Positions 8,464 through 17,071 of a stretch of 58,035 nt of DNA are shown here, one piece after another. Position 1 is the first letter of the stretch. Each line of letters opens with the position of its first letter. Location of the stretch: contig CAYRLZ010000013.1 of the NCBI GenBank assembly GCA_964425275.1, forward strand, positions 1 through 58,035, read 5' to 3'. The position numbers and the translations under genes are program-made. The stretch comes from CAYRLZ01 sp964425275. Its GTDB lineage: Bacteria > Hydrothermota > Tepidihabitantia > Tepidihabitantales > JBDRVQ01. The notes below the pieces were generated by a model that saw only the letters and a list, made by a program, of their open reading frames with translations, did not search any database and was not told the DNA's origin.

Positions 8464-9107
8464 CCAAGGACTTAGAAAAAAGGATTATTGAAAAGATTCT
8501 TCGTTTCGTTCCGGCTGAGGATGATGAAAGATTACTTTCCTTCATTGAAAAACTCCCATTATCAAAAACCAAAGAAAAGACACTCAATTTTTCTATTGAT
8601 GGCTATCGGATAGCCTTCTATCAATACCAGGATATAATAACCAAAGAAAAATTCTTAGAAGTCTGGCTTTTTGTGGGCGAAGACCCAATCGGCTATGTGA
8701 GAATTGACCCGCAGTTTGGCACTACCCGAGGAGAGCCAAGGAAATGGGAATTGACCCGGGCTTATATCCGACCAAAATTCCGAGGACGGAACCTTTCCTT
8801 TCTCTTTACCCGCATTACTTTGAGCCTGGCAAAAAAGAATAAAGCCCATTCCATTGTTGCCTATCCCCGACATGTGGCAATGCTTATCACCCTTCTGAAA
8901 GAAGGATTTATTACCCAAACCGGTAACTACGACCATACCTTAAAAAGAATCTTAAGGCAAGGGGGGCGCTGGTATAGAAGAGATGTGAACGCCCGCCGTT
9001 TATATTATGCCCAGGAACTCCGACCATTCATTCAAGAAGGGAGTTTCATAATGGAGAGGCAATTGACAAAAAAGACCTTCTGGCAATACCTCTGGGAGAA
9101 GATATAA
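8460..9107 (+). CDS. Putative GNAT-like acyltransferase
   Basis: 215 residues; starts in a four-base ATGA overlap with ftsK. The middle (about residues 70-160) reads as a GNAT-like fold: a strand EVWLFVGEDPIGYVRID, then LTRAYIRPKFRGRNLSFLFT, where the PKFRGRNLS segment resembles the acetyl-CoA pyrophosphate loop (R/Q-x-x-G-x-G/A), followed by a helix and HSIVAYP. The second glycine of the loop is missing, so the assignment is tentative. N- and C-terminal extensions are not recognised. Coupling to ftsK suggests coexpression, not a shared function. Confidence 0.5.
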   Translation: MTKDLEKRIIEKILRFVPAEDDERLLSFIEKLPLSKTKEKTLNFSIDGYRIAFYQYQDIITKEKFLEVWLFVGEDPIGYVRIDPQFGTTRGEPRKWELTRAYIRPKFRGRNLSFLFTRITLSLAKKNKAHSIVAYPRHVAMLITLLKEGFITQTGNYDHTLKRILRQGGRWYRRDVNARRLYYAQELRPFIQEGSFIMERQLTKKTFWQYLWEKI

Positions 9108-9162
9108 TATAATACCCACCCTATCTCCATTTCTAATAACCCAAAGGATTAACCAAGTAAGA

Positions 9163-9420
9163 GATTAAGAAGGAGATTTAGAGAAGGACACAAAGAGCGG
9201 CACAGGGAGAGACAGACCAAGGGATTAAGAAAGGTAAAAGAAAGGTAAAAGAGAGGGCAAGAGAAGGCGACTGGGAAAGGGATTAAGGAAGGGATAGAGT
9301 AAGGGACAGACTAAGAGACCCAGTAAAGCATTAAGTAAGGGGTAGGGTAAGGCATCCAGGGAACGATACCCTAAAAGAAAGGAAAAATCCAATAAGTCCT
9401 GTAAAATCAAAAACTTAAAA
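9163..9420 (-). repeat. 12-bp-period repeat array 2 (degenerate) with shared head
   Basis: Between convergent genes. On the plus strand GATTA/GATAG/GACAG-type cores recur at 12-base steps from 9163 to 9223 and, after a two-base phase shift, from 9281 to 9365. This is the most degenerate of the four arrays. The head at 9383-9420 reads, on the minus strand, AAGTTTTTGATTTTACAGG followed by ACTTATTGGATTTTT; the same string with few changes heads arrays 3 and 4, which fixes the minus-strand orientation. A leucine-rich 61-codon frame runs through it, but I do not consider it a gene. Confidence 0.65.
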
Positions 9421-9505
9421 GCAAAATGACCTGATAAAAAAGTTTCCCAAAATCAAAGTTGCTTAATTTCCGAGAGACAAAACTTAAAGGGATTAGGGAT
9501 TATTT

Positions 9506-9877
9506 CTACTGTTTTATTTTCTCCCAGATTTCGTCCATCTCTTTTAATTTTACCGACCTCCCCTTTTTTCTCAACTTTCTTCTCAGCGCCTGGAAACGGA
9601 ACCAGAATTTATCGGTCGCCTCCTGCAATGCCTCTTCTGGATTAACCTTGATGTGTCTTGCCAGATTAACCACTGAGAATAAAAAGTCTCCAAACTCTTC
9701 TTTAACCTCTCTTCTCTTTCTTTTCCTTATTGCCATTTTCAACTCTTTTAATTCCTCTTCAATCTTATCAAAGACATCCATTTTATTCTTCCAATCAAAG
9801 CCTATCTTCTTGGCAATCTCCTGAACCCTCTTAGCCAACGAAATAGCACTCGGGTTTACTTTTTTTTCTCTATTCAC
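9506..9877 (-). CDS. MazG-family nucleotide pyrophosphohydrolase domain protein
   Basis: 123 residues forming a single all-alpha MazG domain. The metal-binding helices are visible as DKIEEELKELKMA and EEFGDFLFSVVNLARHI, with the EExxE and ExxD arrangement that binds Mg, then NPEEALQEATDKFWFRFQAL. Typical MazG in enterobacteria is a tandem-domain protein of about 260 residues; this is the single-domain form. The family hydrolyses nucleoside triphosphates to monophosphates, limiting mutagenic or alarmone-linked nucleotides. It overlaps the CofE-like gene by eight bases and ends the four-gene ABC operon. Confidence 0.85.
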   Translation of the reverse strand: MNREKKVNPSAISLAKRVQEIAKKIGFDWKNKMDVFDKIEEELKELKMAIRKRKRREVKEEFGDFLFSVVNLARHIKVNPEEALQEATDKFWFRFQALRRKLRKKGRSVKLKEMDEIWEKIKQ

Positions 9878-10544
9878 TTTTCGCTAAGGGTCGGATAATA
9901 ATTATCGGTGTAAGGTTGTCGCCTTGGCCGGCTGGGTTATCCCGCATTATATCCTCGGTCAATTTTATTTTCACCCCGGAAGAACAACCTACCACCCAAG
10001 AACCACCGATGTCATTCACATCCATAATTGCCACCTCACAGCCGGTGGCATCTTTAATCTTCTCGGCTACTTTATCTGGTTCCTTTGGTCCCATAATCAC
10101 ACATTCATAGTATTCTTTAACCCCGGAGGTATGGGGGGCATCAATCATTGCCGCCTGTTTTCCGGCGATGCGATAGAAATCACCTCTCCGACCAAGGAGT
10201 TTGGTCACAGCCGAGACGAACGCCGCCAATAAAATTCTTGCCGCGCCGACTTCTCGGATGGCACACTCCATACTATAAGGATTTCTTAAACCAATCCCAT
10301 AAGGAACCTTTCTCACAAAGCGATAAAGGAGACGGGCTAAAAGTCTCGGCTTTATCCTTTCGGTTGGTATTGCCCTCCCCTGCGTAATCGCCACGGCACT
10401 CTCCGAGATGGTTATCACATCTCCCTTCTGCAAAAGACCGGATGTATATTTTTTAACCACTTCCACAATATCATCCCGCTCGGTTAAGATATGCGTCTTT
10501 ATTGGGATCCGTTCAAATTTCTTGCCATCAATTACCCTTATCAT
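9870..10544 (-). CDS. F420-0:gamma-glutamyl ligase-like protein (CofE family)
   Basis: 224 residues, close to CofE length. Visible family segments are ISESAVAITQGRAIP, NPYSMECAIREVGAARIL, the GDFYRIAG and AAMIDAPHTSG stretches, and a C-terminal part with VAIMDVNDIGGSWVVG and a late DNPAGQGD. CofE adds glutamate to coenzyme F420, but many bacteria without other F420 genes carry this paralogue and none is seen in this window, so the substrate is open. ATG at 10544 directly follows the TGA of the upstream ABC transporter gene, implying translational coupling. Confidence 0.75.
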   Translation of the reverse strand: MIRVIDGKKFERIPIKTHILTERDDIVEVVKKYTSGLLQKGDVITISESAVAITQGRAIPTERIKPRLLARLLYRFVRKVPYGIGLRNPYSMECAIREVGAARILLAAFVSAVTKLLGRRGDFYRIAGKQAAMIDAPHTSGVKEYYECVIMGPKEPDKVAEKIKDATGCEVAIMDVNDIGGSWVVGCSSGVKIKLTEDIMRDNPAGQGDNLTPIIIIRPLAKSE

Positions 10545-12314
10545 TCAGACTGCCCTTTCCAATTCTTCTTTCATCAATTGCCTTTCGTAGAGTTCCCAAT
10601 AGAGACCGCGCTTCGCTAATAACTCCTCGTGAGTTCCTAATTCAACTACTTCCCCTTTATCTAAGACATAAATTATATCACAGAGTTGAAGAAGGGAAAG
10701 CCGGTGCGAGATGATTATTACCGTCTTCACTACCTTTAGGATGTTATTAACCACCTCCTTTTCAATCTCGGCGTCTAAGGAGGCGGTGGCATCATCAAGA
10801 ATCAATATCCGGGGAGAGCCTAAGAGCCCCCGGGCAATTGCTACCCTTTCCTTCTGACCACCAGAGAGTTTCATCCCCCTTTCGCCAATCAACTGTTCTA
10901 CCCCTCTGGGCATCATTTTTATATCTTCTTTTAATCCACTTATCTCTATAACTTCTTCCACCTTTTCTTTAGGACATTCCCGGCCCAAAGTGATATTATT
11001 AAAAATTGTATCGGAAAAAAGGGTTGGTTCCTGTGGACAATAGCCAAAGAGTTTACGATAATCTGTCAAACAGGACTTGCGTTCCGCTTCGCGTTCGTTA
11101 TCCGGGGAGTGCCAATTGTCTCCTTCTTGGTCAACCCACTCTATTGATATTTGGCCGGCGGTTGGTTCCAAAAGGCGAAGGAGTAATTTCATTAAGGTCG
11201 TCTTGCCGCTACCGATAGTTCCGGCAATCCCAATCTTCATTCCTTCTCTAATCTCTAAATTGACATTCCTCAGAGCCGTTCTCTCTTTTTCGTAGCCGAA
11301 GGTGACATCCGATAATTTAATGATAAATCTCCCCTTCCCGGTTGGAGATAAGAAATCTCTTTCTCCTATCTCCCAAGGAAATTCGGCCAATTCCCTTATT
11401 CGTCTTCCGGCAACAAGGGCCCGTTTCCGGACAACAAAGAAATTTCCAATGTCCCACATTGGGGTTATTAAAAGCCCGATGTAAGCCATAAACGCCACAA
11501 AGCCCCCCAGAGTCATCTTACCTCGGATCACCAGAATTCCGCCGACAATTAAGATTATTAAAATTGCCAGTTCCCCAGCGCCTTGAAAGACTATTCCAAT
11601 CTTTGCCTCGGAGCGGACGAGGCGAATTGCCCAATCAATCCTCTCTCGGAGCAGTGCCCCGAAATGTTTTCTCGGCATCACCTCCTTATTGAAGGACTTC
11701 AGAAGTTTTATCCCGGATAAAGTAGACTCAATATAACTGCAGACCAAGGAAATCTTCTCCCGCCATTTCCGATAAGAAGCATAGACGAAACCACCAATCT
11801 TTGACCAGAAGAGGGCAGTAATTGAGAGTGGTGCAATCGTCAGCATCATTAAAAGGGGACTGATACTAAAGAGAATCGTTAAGGTAATGATTAATGTAAA
11901 AATTGCCTCAGCCGGCCGAAAGATTCCGGAACAGGCATACCAGGACAATTCACCTAAATCGTGGTCTAATCTTTCTATCACATCACCGGCCGGAAAGGTA
12001 TTGGAAAACTGGTATCCCTTATTTAGTATCCGAGAAAAGACATAACTGCGGCAAAGCCAGGCAAACTTCTCATTCGTCTTTCCCCGTAAAAATGGGAGGA
12101 GGGTTGATAAAATAGAACGGAGCAATCCAAAACCAAAGAGTAGGGCACAATAAAGGAATAAGGTCTTTGCTGATAACCCTTTCTGAATCCCATCAATGAT
12201 CTTCTTTAAGAAATAAGGAAAGGCGAGGGTAATGGCAGTTGTGATAAGGGTCAAGACGAAAAGAACAATAAACCAGCCCTTATTTTTCCGCCAGAAATCA
12301 GAAACCAGTTTCAT
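10545..12314 (-). CDS. ABC transporter, fused permease and ATP-binding half-transporter
   Basis: 589 residues in the MsbA/MdlB exporter layout: six membrane helices (about 15-300) followed by the nucleotide-binding domain with Walker A GTIGSGKTTLMKLL, Q-loop FGYCPQEP, signature LSGGQKERVAIARG, Walker B ILILDDATASLD and H-loop IISHRLS. It follows another half-transporter gene, so the two likely form a heterodimer; substrates cannot be deduced. Oddity: between Walker A and Q-loop, where relatives have a nine-residue DGVDIR-type segment, this protein has about 24 polar residues (EWVDQEGDNWHSPDNEREAE and on), an apparent insertion in the NBD surface loop. Confidence 0.9.
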   Translation of the reverse strand: MKLVSDFWRKNKGWFIVLFVLTLITTAITLAFPYFLKKIIDGIQKGLSAKTLFLYCALLFGFGLLRSILSTLLPFLRGKTNEKFAWLCRSYVFSRILNKGYQFSNTFPAGDVIERLDHDLGELSWYACSGIFRPAEAIFTLIITLTILFSISPLLMMLTIAPLSITALFWSKIGGFVYASYRKWREKISLVCSYIESTLSGIKLLKSFNKEVMPRKHFGALLRERIDWAIRLVRSEAKIGIVFQGAGELAILIILIVGGILVIRGKMTLGGFVAFMAYIGLLITPMWDIGNFFVVRKRALVAGRRIRELAEFPWEIGERDFLSPTGKGRFIIKLSDVTFGYEKERTALRNVNLEIREGMKIGIAGTIGSGKTTLMKLLLRLLEPTAGQISIEWVDQEGDNWHSPDNEREAERKSCLTDYRKLFGYCPQEPTLFSDTIFNNITLGRECPKEKVEEVIEISGLKEDIKMMPRGVEQLIGERGMKLSGGQKERVAIARGLLGSPRILILDDATASLDAEIEKEVVNNILKVVKTVIIISHRLSLLQLCDIIYVLDKGEVVELGTHEELLAKRGLYWELYERQLMKEELERAV

Positions 12315-12320
12315 AGTAAA

Positions 12321-12377
12321 GAATGATTACCGCAATAATAAACAGATGATTACAACGATTAAAAAACAACCGATGTC
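12321..12377. repeat. Dispersed AT-rich repeat, copy A
   Basis: Begins GAATGATTACCGCAATAATA and ends in AAAAAACAACCGATGTC. The same ends occur at 23241-23284, where the middle is 13 bases shorter. Both copies lie just upstream of the start codon of a minus-strand gene, in the same orientation. Confidence 0.55.
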
Positions 12378-12432
12378 GGCGATACCTTATCATCACTGTA
12401 ATCGTGTCTTTTCATCCCCGTAATCATCTTTT

Positions 12433-14226
12433 TTATATAGCGACAAATTGCAATTTATAAAGTTTGTAATAAAACCCCTTCTTCTCTAATAACTCCTGAT
12501 GGGTTCCTTCCTCGACAATCCGGCCTTTATGGATAACAATTATTCGGTCGCACATCTGAATTGTCGCCAGACGATGGGCAATAATTATTGCCGTCCGCTC
12601 CTTGAGAAGTTCTTGTAAACCGGCCTGAAGCAGAGACTCAGTTTGGGGGTCAACCGATGATGTTGCCTCATCCAAGATAAGAACCGGTGGGTCAAATATT
12701 AAGGCACGGGCAAAAGATAAAAGTTGCCTCTCGCCCACCGAGAGATTTATCCCCCTTTCAATCAGATTAGTCTGATAACCATCCGGAAAGTTGAGAATCC
12801 TTTCGTGAATCCCCAGGCGCTGCGTCGCTCTTTCTACCCTTTCGGTGCTGATTTTATAATCGAAGAGTCTTAAATTATCCAGAACCGAACCGGGAAATAG
12901 AATAATATCCTGAGGGACAAAGCCAAAAAAATTCCGCCAGAGCCGAAGTGGGGTTTTTGCTGACAAATAATTATCAATGGCAATCGTTCCCGAAACCGGT
13001 TCATAAAACCGCAAGAGGAGACTTACCAAAGAGGTCTTGCCCCCTCCGGTTTCACCGACCAGGGCAACCTTTTCTCCTTTTCTGATTAAGAGGTTTATAT
13101 CTTTAAGAATTAGGGAAGAACTATCATAACCGAAAGAGACATCTTGGAAAGAGATTGCGGTCGGTGCGCATCGCGGTTCATAACGGCTAACACCTTCTTC
13201 GGAGAGATATTCTGGTTTTAAGGAAAGTATCTCAACTATCCTCTCTCCGGAGGCAAGGGCGCGCTGAATTATATTTAACTGGTCTGAGAGTCCCCTTAAA
13301 GGACCGAAAAGTCGCTGGATATAACTGAAAAATAAAAAGAGGGTGCCGATGGTCAGACTACCCCGCAACGCCCAGAATGAACCAAAACCAAGCACCAGGG
13401 TTAAACTTAATACCTCACCAAAATCAACTAAAAACCATACCCGATACCATAATCGCATCCCGCGTAATTCTCTTTCATACTTTTCATAATTTAAGGCATC
13501 CCCTCTCTTCGTAAAATGCCTCTCTTGATTAAAGGCTTGGACTACCGAAAGTCCGATTAGTGCCTCATTGATGAAGTTATTTATCTCCGCGACCTTCCTT
13601 CTCACATCAACATAAACCGGCCGCGCCCGTTTTTGAAACCAGTGGAAGGCATAAGAAAAAACTGGGATTAAAACCAGGACTAAAAGGCATAACCGATAAT
13701 TGACTAGCCACATTATAATGCTCATCCCTAAGAGCATAACGAAATCGGTCATCAGAACCGCTCCGGTCGTGGTGAAAAGGTTTTTCAATGCCTCGGTATC
13801 CGACTCAATCCGGGTAAGAAGTTTACCGGTTGGGGTCTTGTCAAAAAAGGAAAGGGGGAGATTTAAGATATGGGCAAAGAGATTATCTTTTATATCCGCG
13901 GTTGCCCGCTCACCAATGATGGCGAGTTGAATCCGCTGGCAATAAGAAATTAAAAAGATGAATAGCGAAAGCAAAAGATAAAAGAGCGCCGTCCTTACCA
14001 GGCCGATAATGTTGCCATTTTTGATATTGACATCAATTGCGTAGCGGAGAAATAGCGGTCCGAAAATGGAGAGACCGGTGGCTAAAAGAAGGAGAAAACC
14101 GCCCAGGATTATCCGACCGCGGTATTTTATAAAATAGGGCAAAAGAAACTGGATAATTTTTTTGGCCTTGATTTTGGGTTTAGCCGTCTCTTCTTCGGTA
14201 TAAAAAAATTCATCATCAAAATGCAT
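12433..14226 (-). CDS. ABC transporter, fused permease and ATP-binding half-transporter
   Basis: A 597-residue exporter half: N-terminal acidic extension, six membrane helices (about 30-320), then the NBD with Walker A GETGGGKTSLVSLLL, Q-loop FGFVPQDI, signature LSVGERQLLSFARAL, Walker B VLILDEATSSVD and H-loop IIAHRLA. LSVGE in place of LSGGQ is common in this YheH/MdlB-type branch and usually marks one partner of a heterodimeric exporter, fitting the second half-transporter 118 bases downstream. ATG at 14226 is chosen because a promoter with its -10 at 14240-14245 would exclude the earlier TTG at 14238. Confidence 0.9.
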   Translation of the reverse strand: MHFDDEFFYTEEETAKPKIKAKKIIQFLLPYFIKYRGRIILGGFLLLLATGLSIFGPLFLRYAIDVNIKNGNIIGLVRTALFYLLLSLFIFLISYCQRIQLAIIGERATADIKDNLFAHILNLPLSFFDKTPTGKLLTRIESDTEALKNLFTTTGAVLMTDFVMLLGMSIIMWLVNYRLCLLVLVLIPVFSYAFHWFQKRARPVYVDVRRKVAEINNFINEALIGLSVVQAFNQERHFTKRGDALNYEKYERELRGMRLWYRVWFLVDFGEVLSLTLVLGFGSFWALRGSLTIGTLFLFFSYIQRLFGPLRGLSDQLNIIQRALASGERIVEILSLKPEYLSEEGVSRYEPRCAPTAISFQDVSFGYDSSSLILKDINLLIRKGEKVALVGETGGGKTSLVSLLLRFYEPVSGTIAIDNYLSAKTPLRLWRNFFGFVPQDIILFPGSVLDNLRLFDYKISTERVERATQRLGIHERILNFPDGYQTNLIERGINLSVGERQLLSFARALIFDPPVLILDEATSSVDPQTESLLQAGLQELLKERTAIIIAHRLATIQMCDRIIVIHKGRIVEEGTHQELLEKKGFYYKLYKLQFVAI

Positions 14227-14239
14227 AGCACCTGACAAA

Positions 14240-14267
14240 ATAATAGTGAGAAAAATTCATCTGTCAA
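14240..14267 (-). promoter_or_regulatory. Promoter for the ABC transporter operon
   Basis: On the minus strand TTGACA (14262-14267) and TATTAT (14240-14245) are 16 bases apart. The -10 box is 13 bases before the ATG at 14226, so the leader would be about 6 bases, holding a weak AGGTG. Confidence 0.65.
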
Positions 14268-14414
14268 CTTATGGTCGTTACCAAACAAGAATGTCCCAAA
14301 TTACTGATTGGGAGATATAATCAATCCAAAGTTGGACGAGGGTGATAACAAATAAGCAATATTAAAATAATAGAGCCGTGTGAAGAAATATTGCCCTCGA
14401 CAAATAGCCCTCAA

Positions 14415-14747
14415 TTAAAACCGCTTTAATCTTGCCGCATAGGCAAAGGCAAAAAAATACTTTCGCCAGGACTCAATTGAAGAAGAAAACTGATTATCAA
14501 AATAGAAAAAGTCAATCAATGCCTCCCTTAAACGGGTCAACTCTTTCAGACGGCTCCGATTTTTAATATCAGCAATTGTTAAATCTAAGAGCTCCAAGGC
14601 ACGTTCAATTGCTTTCCGGCGGTATTCCTCATTTTTCTTCTGCCCATTAATCGCCCGCTCAACCTCACTTCCGATATTCGCCATCTGTTCAAAGAAGGTT
14701 AATTGAAACCAACGGCCAGCGGCTAATCCTTTATGTTGATAATTCAT
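14415..14747 (-). CDS. Uncharacterised helical protein coexpressed with DUF5674
   Basis: 110 residues, almost entirely helical. The first third contains FEQMANIGSEVERAI and the middle AIERALELLDLTIADIKNR, followed by LREALIDFFYF and a C-terminal WRKYFFAFAYAARL. I recognise the pattern as a recurring uncharacterised small family, possibly a four-helix bundle, often next to DUF5674 genes; this is from memory and not a search. It overlaps the DUF5674 gene by four bases (ATGA), so the two are probably made together. A toxin-antitoxin-like arrangement is possible but nothing in the sequence shows it. Confidence 0.6.
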   Translation of the reverse strand: MNYQHKGLAAGRWFQLTFFEQMANIGSEVERAINGQKKNEEYRRKAIERALELLDLTIADIKNRSRLKELTRLREALIDFFYFDNQFSSSIESWRKYFFAFAYAARLKRF

Positions 14748-15085
14748 CTTTCCACCAAGTTCTGAACGATTTCTATTACCTTTTTTCTAATTTCGGGATT
14801 ATCAATCCCCCGGCTCCGATTGCCTTGTGACGGTCTGATATTTATCACCGAATCAAATTCAATCCAACCTTCGCCCTCAACCTCGGGATAGATACTTATC
14901 CCCCAGAGATTTTCCGGCTTTGAGCCATCCTTAATTAAGACCGCTTCTTCATCAGAATGGAGTTCCCCACCGACCGCCATAATCCCCTTTTCCACATCAA
15001 CCACCGCCTTAACCAAATCACCGAACATCTCCTCAGCAATCTTTTTCAGTTCCGCTAAGGAAATCTTCTCTTTAATAATCTTCAT
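14744..15085 (-). CDS. DUF5674 family protein
   Basis: 113 residues. The core VKAVVDVEKGIMAVGGELHS followed by DEEAVLIKDGS, LWGISIYP and FDSVINIRPSQGNRSRG is the DUF5674 signature, including its strictly conserved NIRPSQGNRSRG end motif. No function is known. First gene of a two-gene unit with a four-base overlap to the helical partner, and apparently transcribed from a promoter that leaves no leader. Confidence 0.8.
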   Translation of the reverse strand: MKIIKEKISLAELKKIAEEMFGDLVKAVVDVEKGIMAVGGELHSDEEAVLIKDGSKPENLWGISIYPEVEGEGWIEFDSVINIRPSQGNRSRGIDNPEIRKKVIEIVQNLVER

Positions 15086-15091
15086 GCTTAA

Positions 15092-15119
15092 AGTTTACCG
15101 GAGATTTTCCAAAAGTCAA
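15092..15119 (-). promoter_or_regulatory. Leaderless-type promoter for the DUF5674 pair
   Basis: TTGACT (15114-15119), 16-base spacer, TAAACT (15092-15097), then only GCTTAA on the plus strand (six bases) before the start codon at 15085. Transcription would begin at or next to the ATG, and no Shine-Dalgarno site is present. Confidence 0.6.
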
Positions 15120-15171
15120 AGGTTCACCTAAATCCCTTTTAGACTTAGTGCGGGGTAAAGATTTTAATTTC

Positions 15172-16590
15172 TTAGGGATAGTGTCTCCAAATATCACAAG
15201 TGGCAAATCTCTCCAAGCGCCTAATTGTTAAATCTTTTCCTAAGACTTCAATCATATCAAAGAGTGGCGGACCGATTGTCTTGCCGGTTAAGGCGACACG
15301 GCAGGGATGAATTAACTCGGCCGCCTTTATCTTTAATTCATCGGCTAATTCTCTTAATGCCTTCTCCGTCGTCTCTTTGGTGAAATCGGTAAGCAAAGAA
15401 AACCTTTGGGCGAGTAGTTTTATCTGCTCCTTATTTTTCAAATTGAGGAAATCTTTTATCTCTTCTAGGTTATAGGAGATATCTTCTTTTAGGAAGAGAC
15501 TAACCGCATCGGCTAAATCGTCTAACTTTCTTGCCCGGTCCTGAGATATCTTGACCGCCGGGATTATCCCCATTCCGCATTTCACATTCCGCTTCTCTAA
15601 GAATGGTTTAAGGTGGGGCAGAAGTTCTTCGGGCGAGGAATTTTTTATATACTCACTATTCATCCACTCCAATTTCTTTATATCAAAAATGGCGTTTGCC
15701 TTATTCACTCTTTTTAGGGAAAAGAGTTTTATCATCTCTTCTTTAGTCATAATCTCTTTATCACCACCCGGTGACCAGCCTAAAAGGGCTAAGTAATTAA
15801 GGAGGGCATCGGGTAGAAATCCGGCATCACGGTATTCCATAATTGAAAGGGCACCGTGTCTTTTGGAGAGTTTTTTTCTATCTGGTCCTAAGATTAAAGG
15901 GAGGTGGGCGAAGAGTGGCGGCGATTTACTAATTGCGGAAAAGAGTAGAATCTGTTTCGGGGTATTTGAGATATGTTCTACCGCTCTTATGATATGGGTC
16001 ATCCCCATCTCGGAGTCGTCAATGACACAGGCAAAGTTATAGGTCGGGCTACCGTCAGCCCGCAGGAGGATAAAGTCTTCAATATCGTCGGGATGTTTCT
16101 CAATTCTTCCGTGGATTAAATCGTCAAAGACCACCTTCTGGTAAGGCACGAGGAAACGGACAACCCGGCAAGTTTTTTCTTTCTCCAATTTTGCCTTATC
16201 GGCCGCGGTGAGGTTGAGGCAGTGCCGGTCGTAGCGGTATGGCTTTTTCTTCTCCCAGGCTTGCCGGCGCGCCGCTTCTAATTTCTCCTTCGGACAGTAG
16301 CAATAATATGCCTTTCCTTCGGCGATGAGTTGCTCGGCATATCTTTGATAGATAGGGAATCTTTGAGACTGGAAATAGGGTCCTTCATCCCACTCCAAAC
16401 CAAGCCAAGAAAGTCCCTTTAAGATAACCTCGGTTGATTCCAAAGTTGAGCGGGTGGGGTCGGTATCTTCAATTCTTAAAATAAACCTTCCGCCTTGATT
16501 ACGGGCAAAGAGGTAATTATAGAGGGCACTTCTGGCTAGCCCGACATGAATAGCACCGGTCGGACTGGGAGCAATTCGGACTCTTACCAT
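15172..16590 (-). CDS. gltX: Glutamyl-tRNA synthetase
   Basis: Class I synthetase for tRNA-Glu, 472 residues. The HIGH-type motif appears as PSPTGAIHVGLA, followed by the glutamate-binding region LRIEDTDPTRS; the KMSKS equivalent is KKLSKRHGAL. A C-terminal helical anticodon-binding domain follows (about 330-472). A zinc-knuckle-like C-x-C between the catalytic elements (YCYCPKEK) is present, as in many bacterial GluRS. ATG at 16590 begins MVRVRIAPSPTG, as in relatives; the upstream AT-rich region has a weak -10-like TAATAC six bases before it. Confidence 0.95.
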   Translation of the reverse strand: MVRVRIAPSPTGAIHVGLARSALYNYLFARNQGGRFILRIEDTDPTRSTLESTEVILKGLSWLGLEWDEGPYFQSQRFPIYQRYAEQLIAEGKAYYCYCPKEKLEAARRQAWEKKKPYRYDRHCLNLTAADKAKLEKEKTCRVVRFLVPYQKVVFDDLIHGRIEKHPDDIEDFILLRADGSPTYNFACVIDDSEMGMTHIIRAVEHISNTPKQILLFSAISKSPPLFAHLPLILGPDRKKLSKRHGALSIMEYRDAGFLPDALLNYLALLGWSPGGDKEIMTKEEMIKLFSLKRVNKANAIFDIKKLEWMNSEYIKNSSPEELLPHLKPFLEKRNVKCGMGIIPAVKISQDRARKLDDLADAVSLFLKEDISYNLEEIKDFLNLKNKEQIKLLAQRFSLLTDFTKETTEKALRELADELKIKAAELIHPCRVALTGKTIGPPLFDMIEVLGKDLTIRRLERFATCDIWRHYP

Positions 16591-16740
16591 AGATTTGTAT
16601 TAAAAATTAAATACGAAATATAAAAAACAGAAACTAAAAACATTCGGGTCATTCGGCAATTTTACCAGAAACCGCAAAAGCCGCAGAATGTATCGGCATA
16701 TTCTTAACCGAAACTCCTGGCTTGATATTTTATATTGATG

Positions 16741-16830
16741 CGGAGAGGGTGGGATTCGAACCCACGGTCCATCTTTCGATGGACGACCGCTTAGCAAGCG
16801 GGCGCCTTAGACCGACTCGGCCACCTCTCC
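16741..16830 (-). tRNA. tRNA-Ser (GCU anticodon)
   Basis: Read on the minus strand, a seven-base acceptor stem GGAGAGG pairs with CCTCTCC, with anticodon stem-loop CCCGC-TTGCTAA-GCGGG (anticodon GCT), a long variable-arm hairpin (GTCCATC/GATGGAC) typical of serine tRNAs, and a T-loop GGTTCGAATCC. The discriminator is G and CCA is not encoded. Length 90 bases. It reads AGC and AGU codons. Confidence 0.95.
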
Positions 16831-16832
16831 GA

Positions 16833-16920
16833 CGGAGGGTGAGGGATTTGAACCCCCATGTTCCCTTTCGGGAACGGCGGATTTCAAGTCCGCTGCCTTA
16901 CCAGTTAGGACTAACCCTCC
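16833..16920 (-). tRNA. tRNA-Ser (UGA anticodon)
   Basis: On the minus strand the acceptor stem GGAGGGT pairs with ACCCTCC; the anticodon stem GCGGA/TCCGC encloses CTTGAAA with anticodon TGA. The long variable arm (GTTCCC GAAA GGGAAC) marks a type II serine tRNA, and GGTTCAAATCC forms the T-loop. CCA is not encoded. It is only two bases from the other tRNA-Ser, so the pair is surely cotranscribed. Confidence 0.95.
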
Positions 16921-17071
16921 TCACTTGTTTCTCCCCGAGCCCGTTCAATAAGAATTTCTCTCTTTCGGGCACTACCCTGGGGAAAGTCCATTTTAGCAAA
17001 GATAGCCAAAATTTCAAGAGAGCCCAGAGCGAATGGAGACCAATTAAAGTCTAATTAATCTTTCCGTGATA

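Noticed and set aside
9459..9824. 121-codon plus-strand frame
   Set aside because: Antisense to the MazG gene, whose family motifs are clear on the minus strand.
9870..10544. F420 biosynthesis
   Set aside because: CofE-like proteins occur without F420 genes and no other F420 gene is in the window.
16722..17054. 110-codon plus-strand frame
   Set aside because: It runs across both tRNA genes on the opposite strand and has no coding signs.
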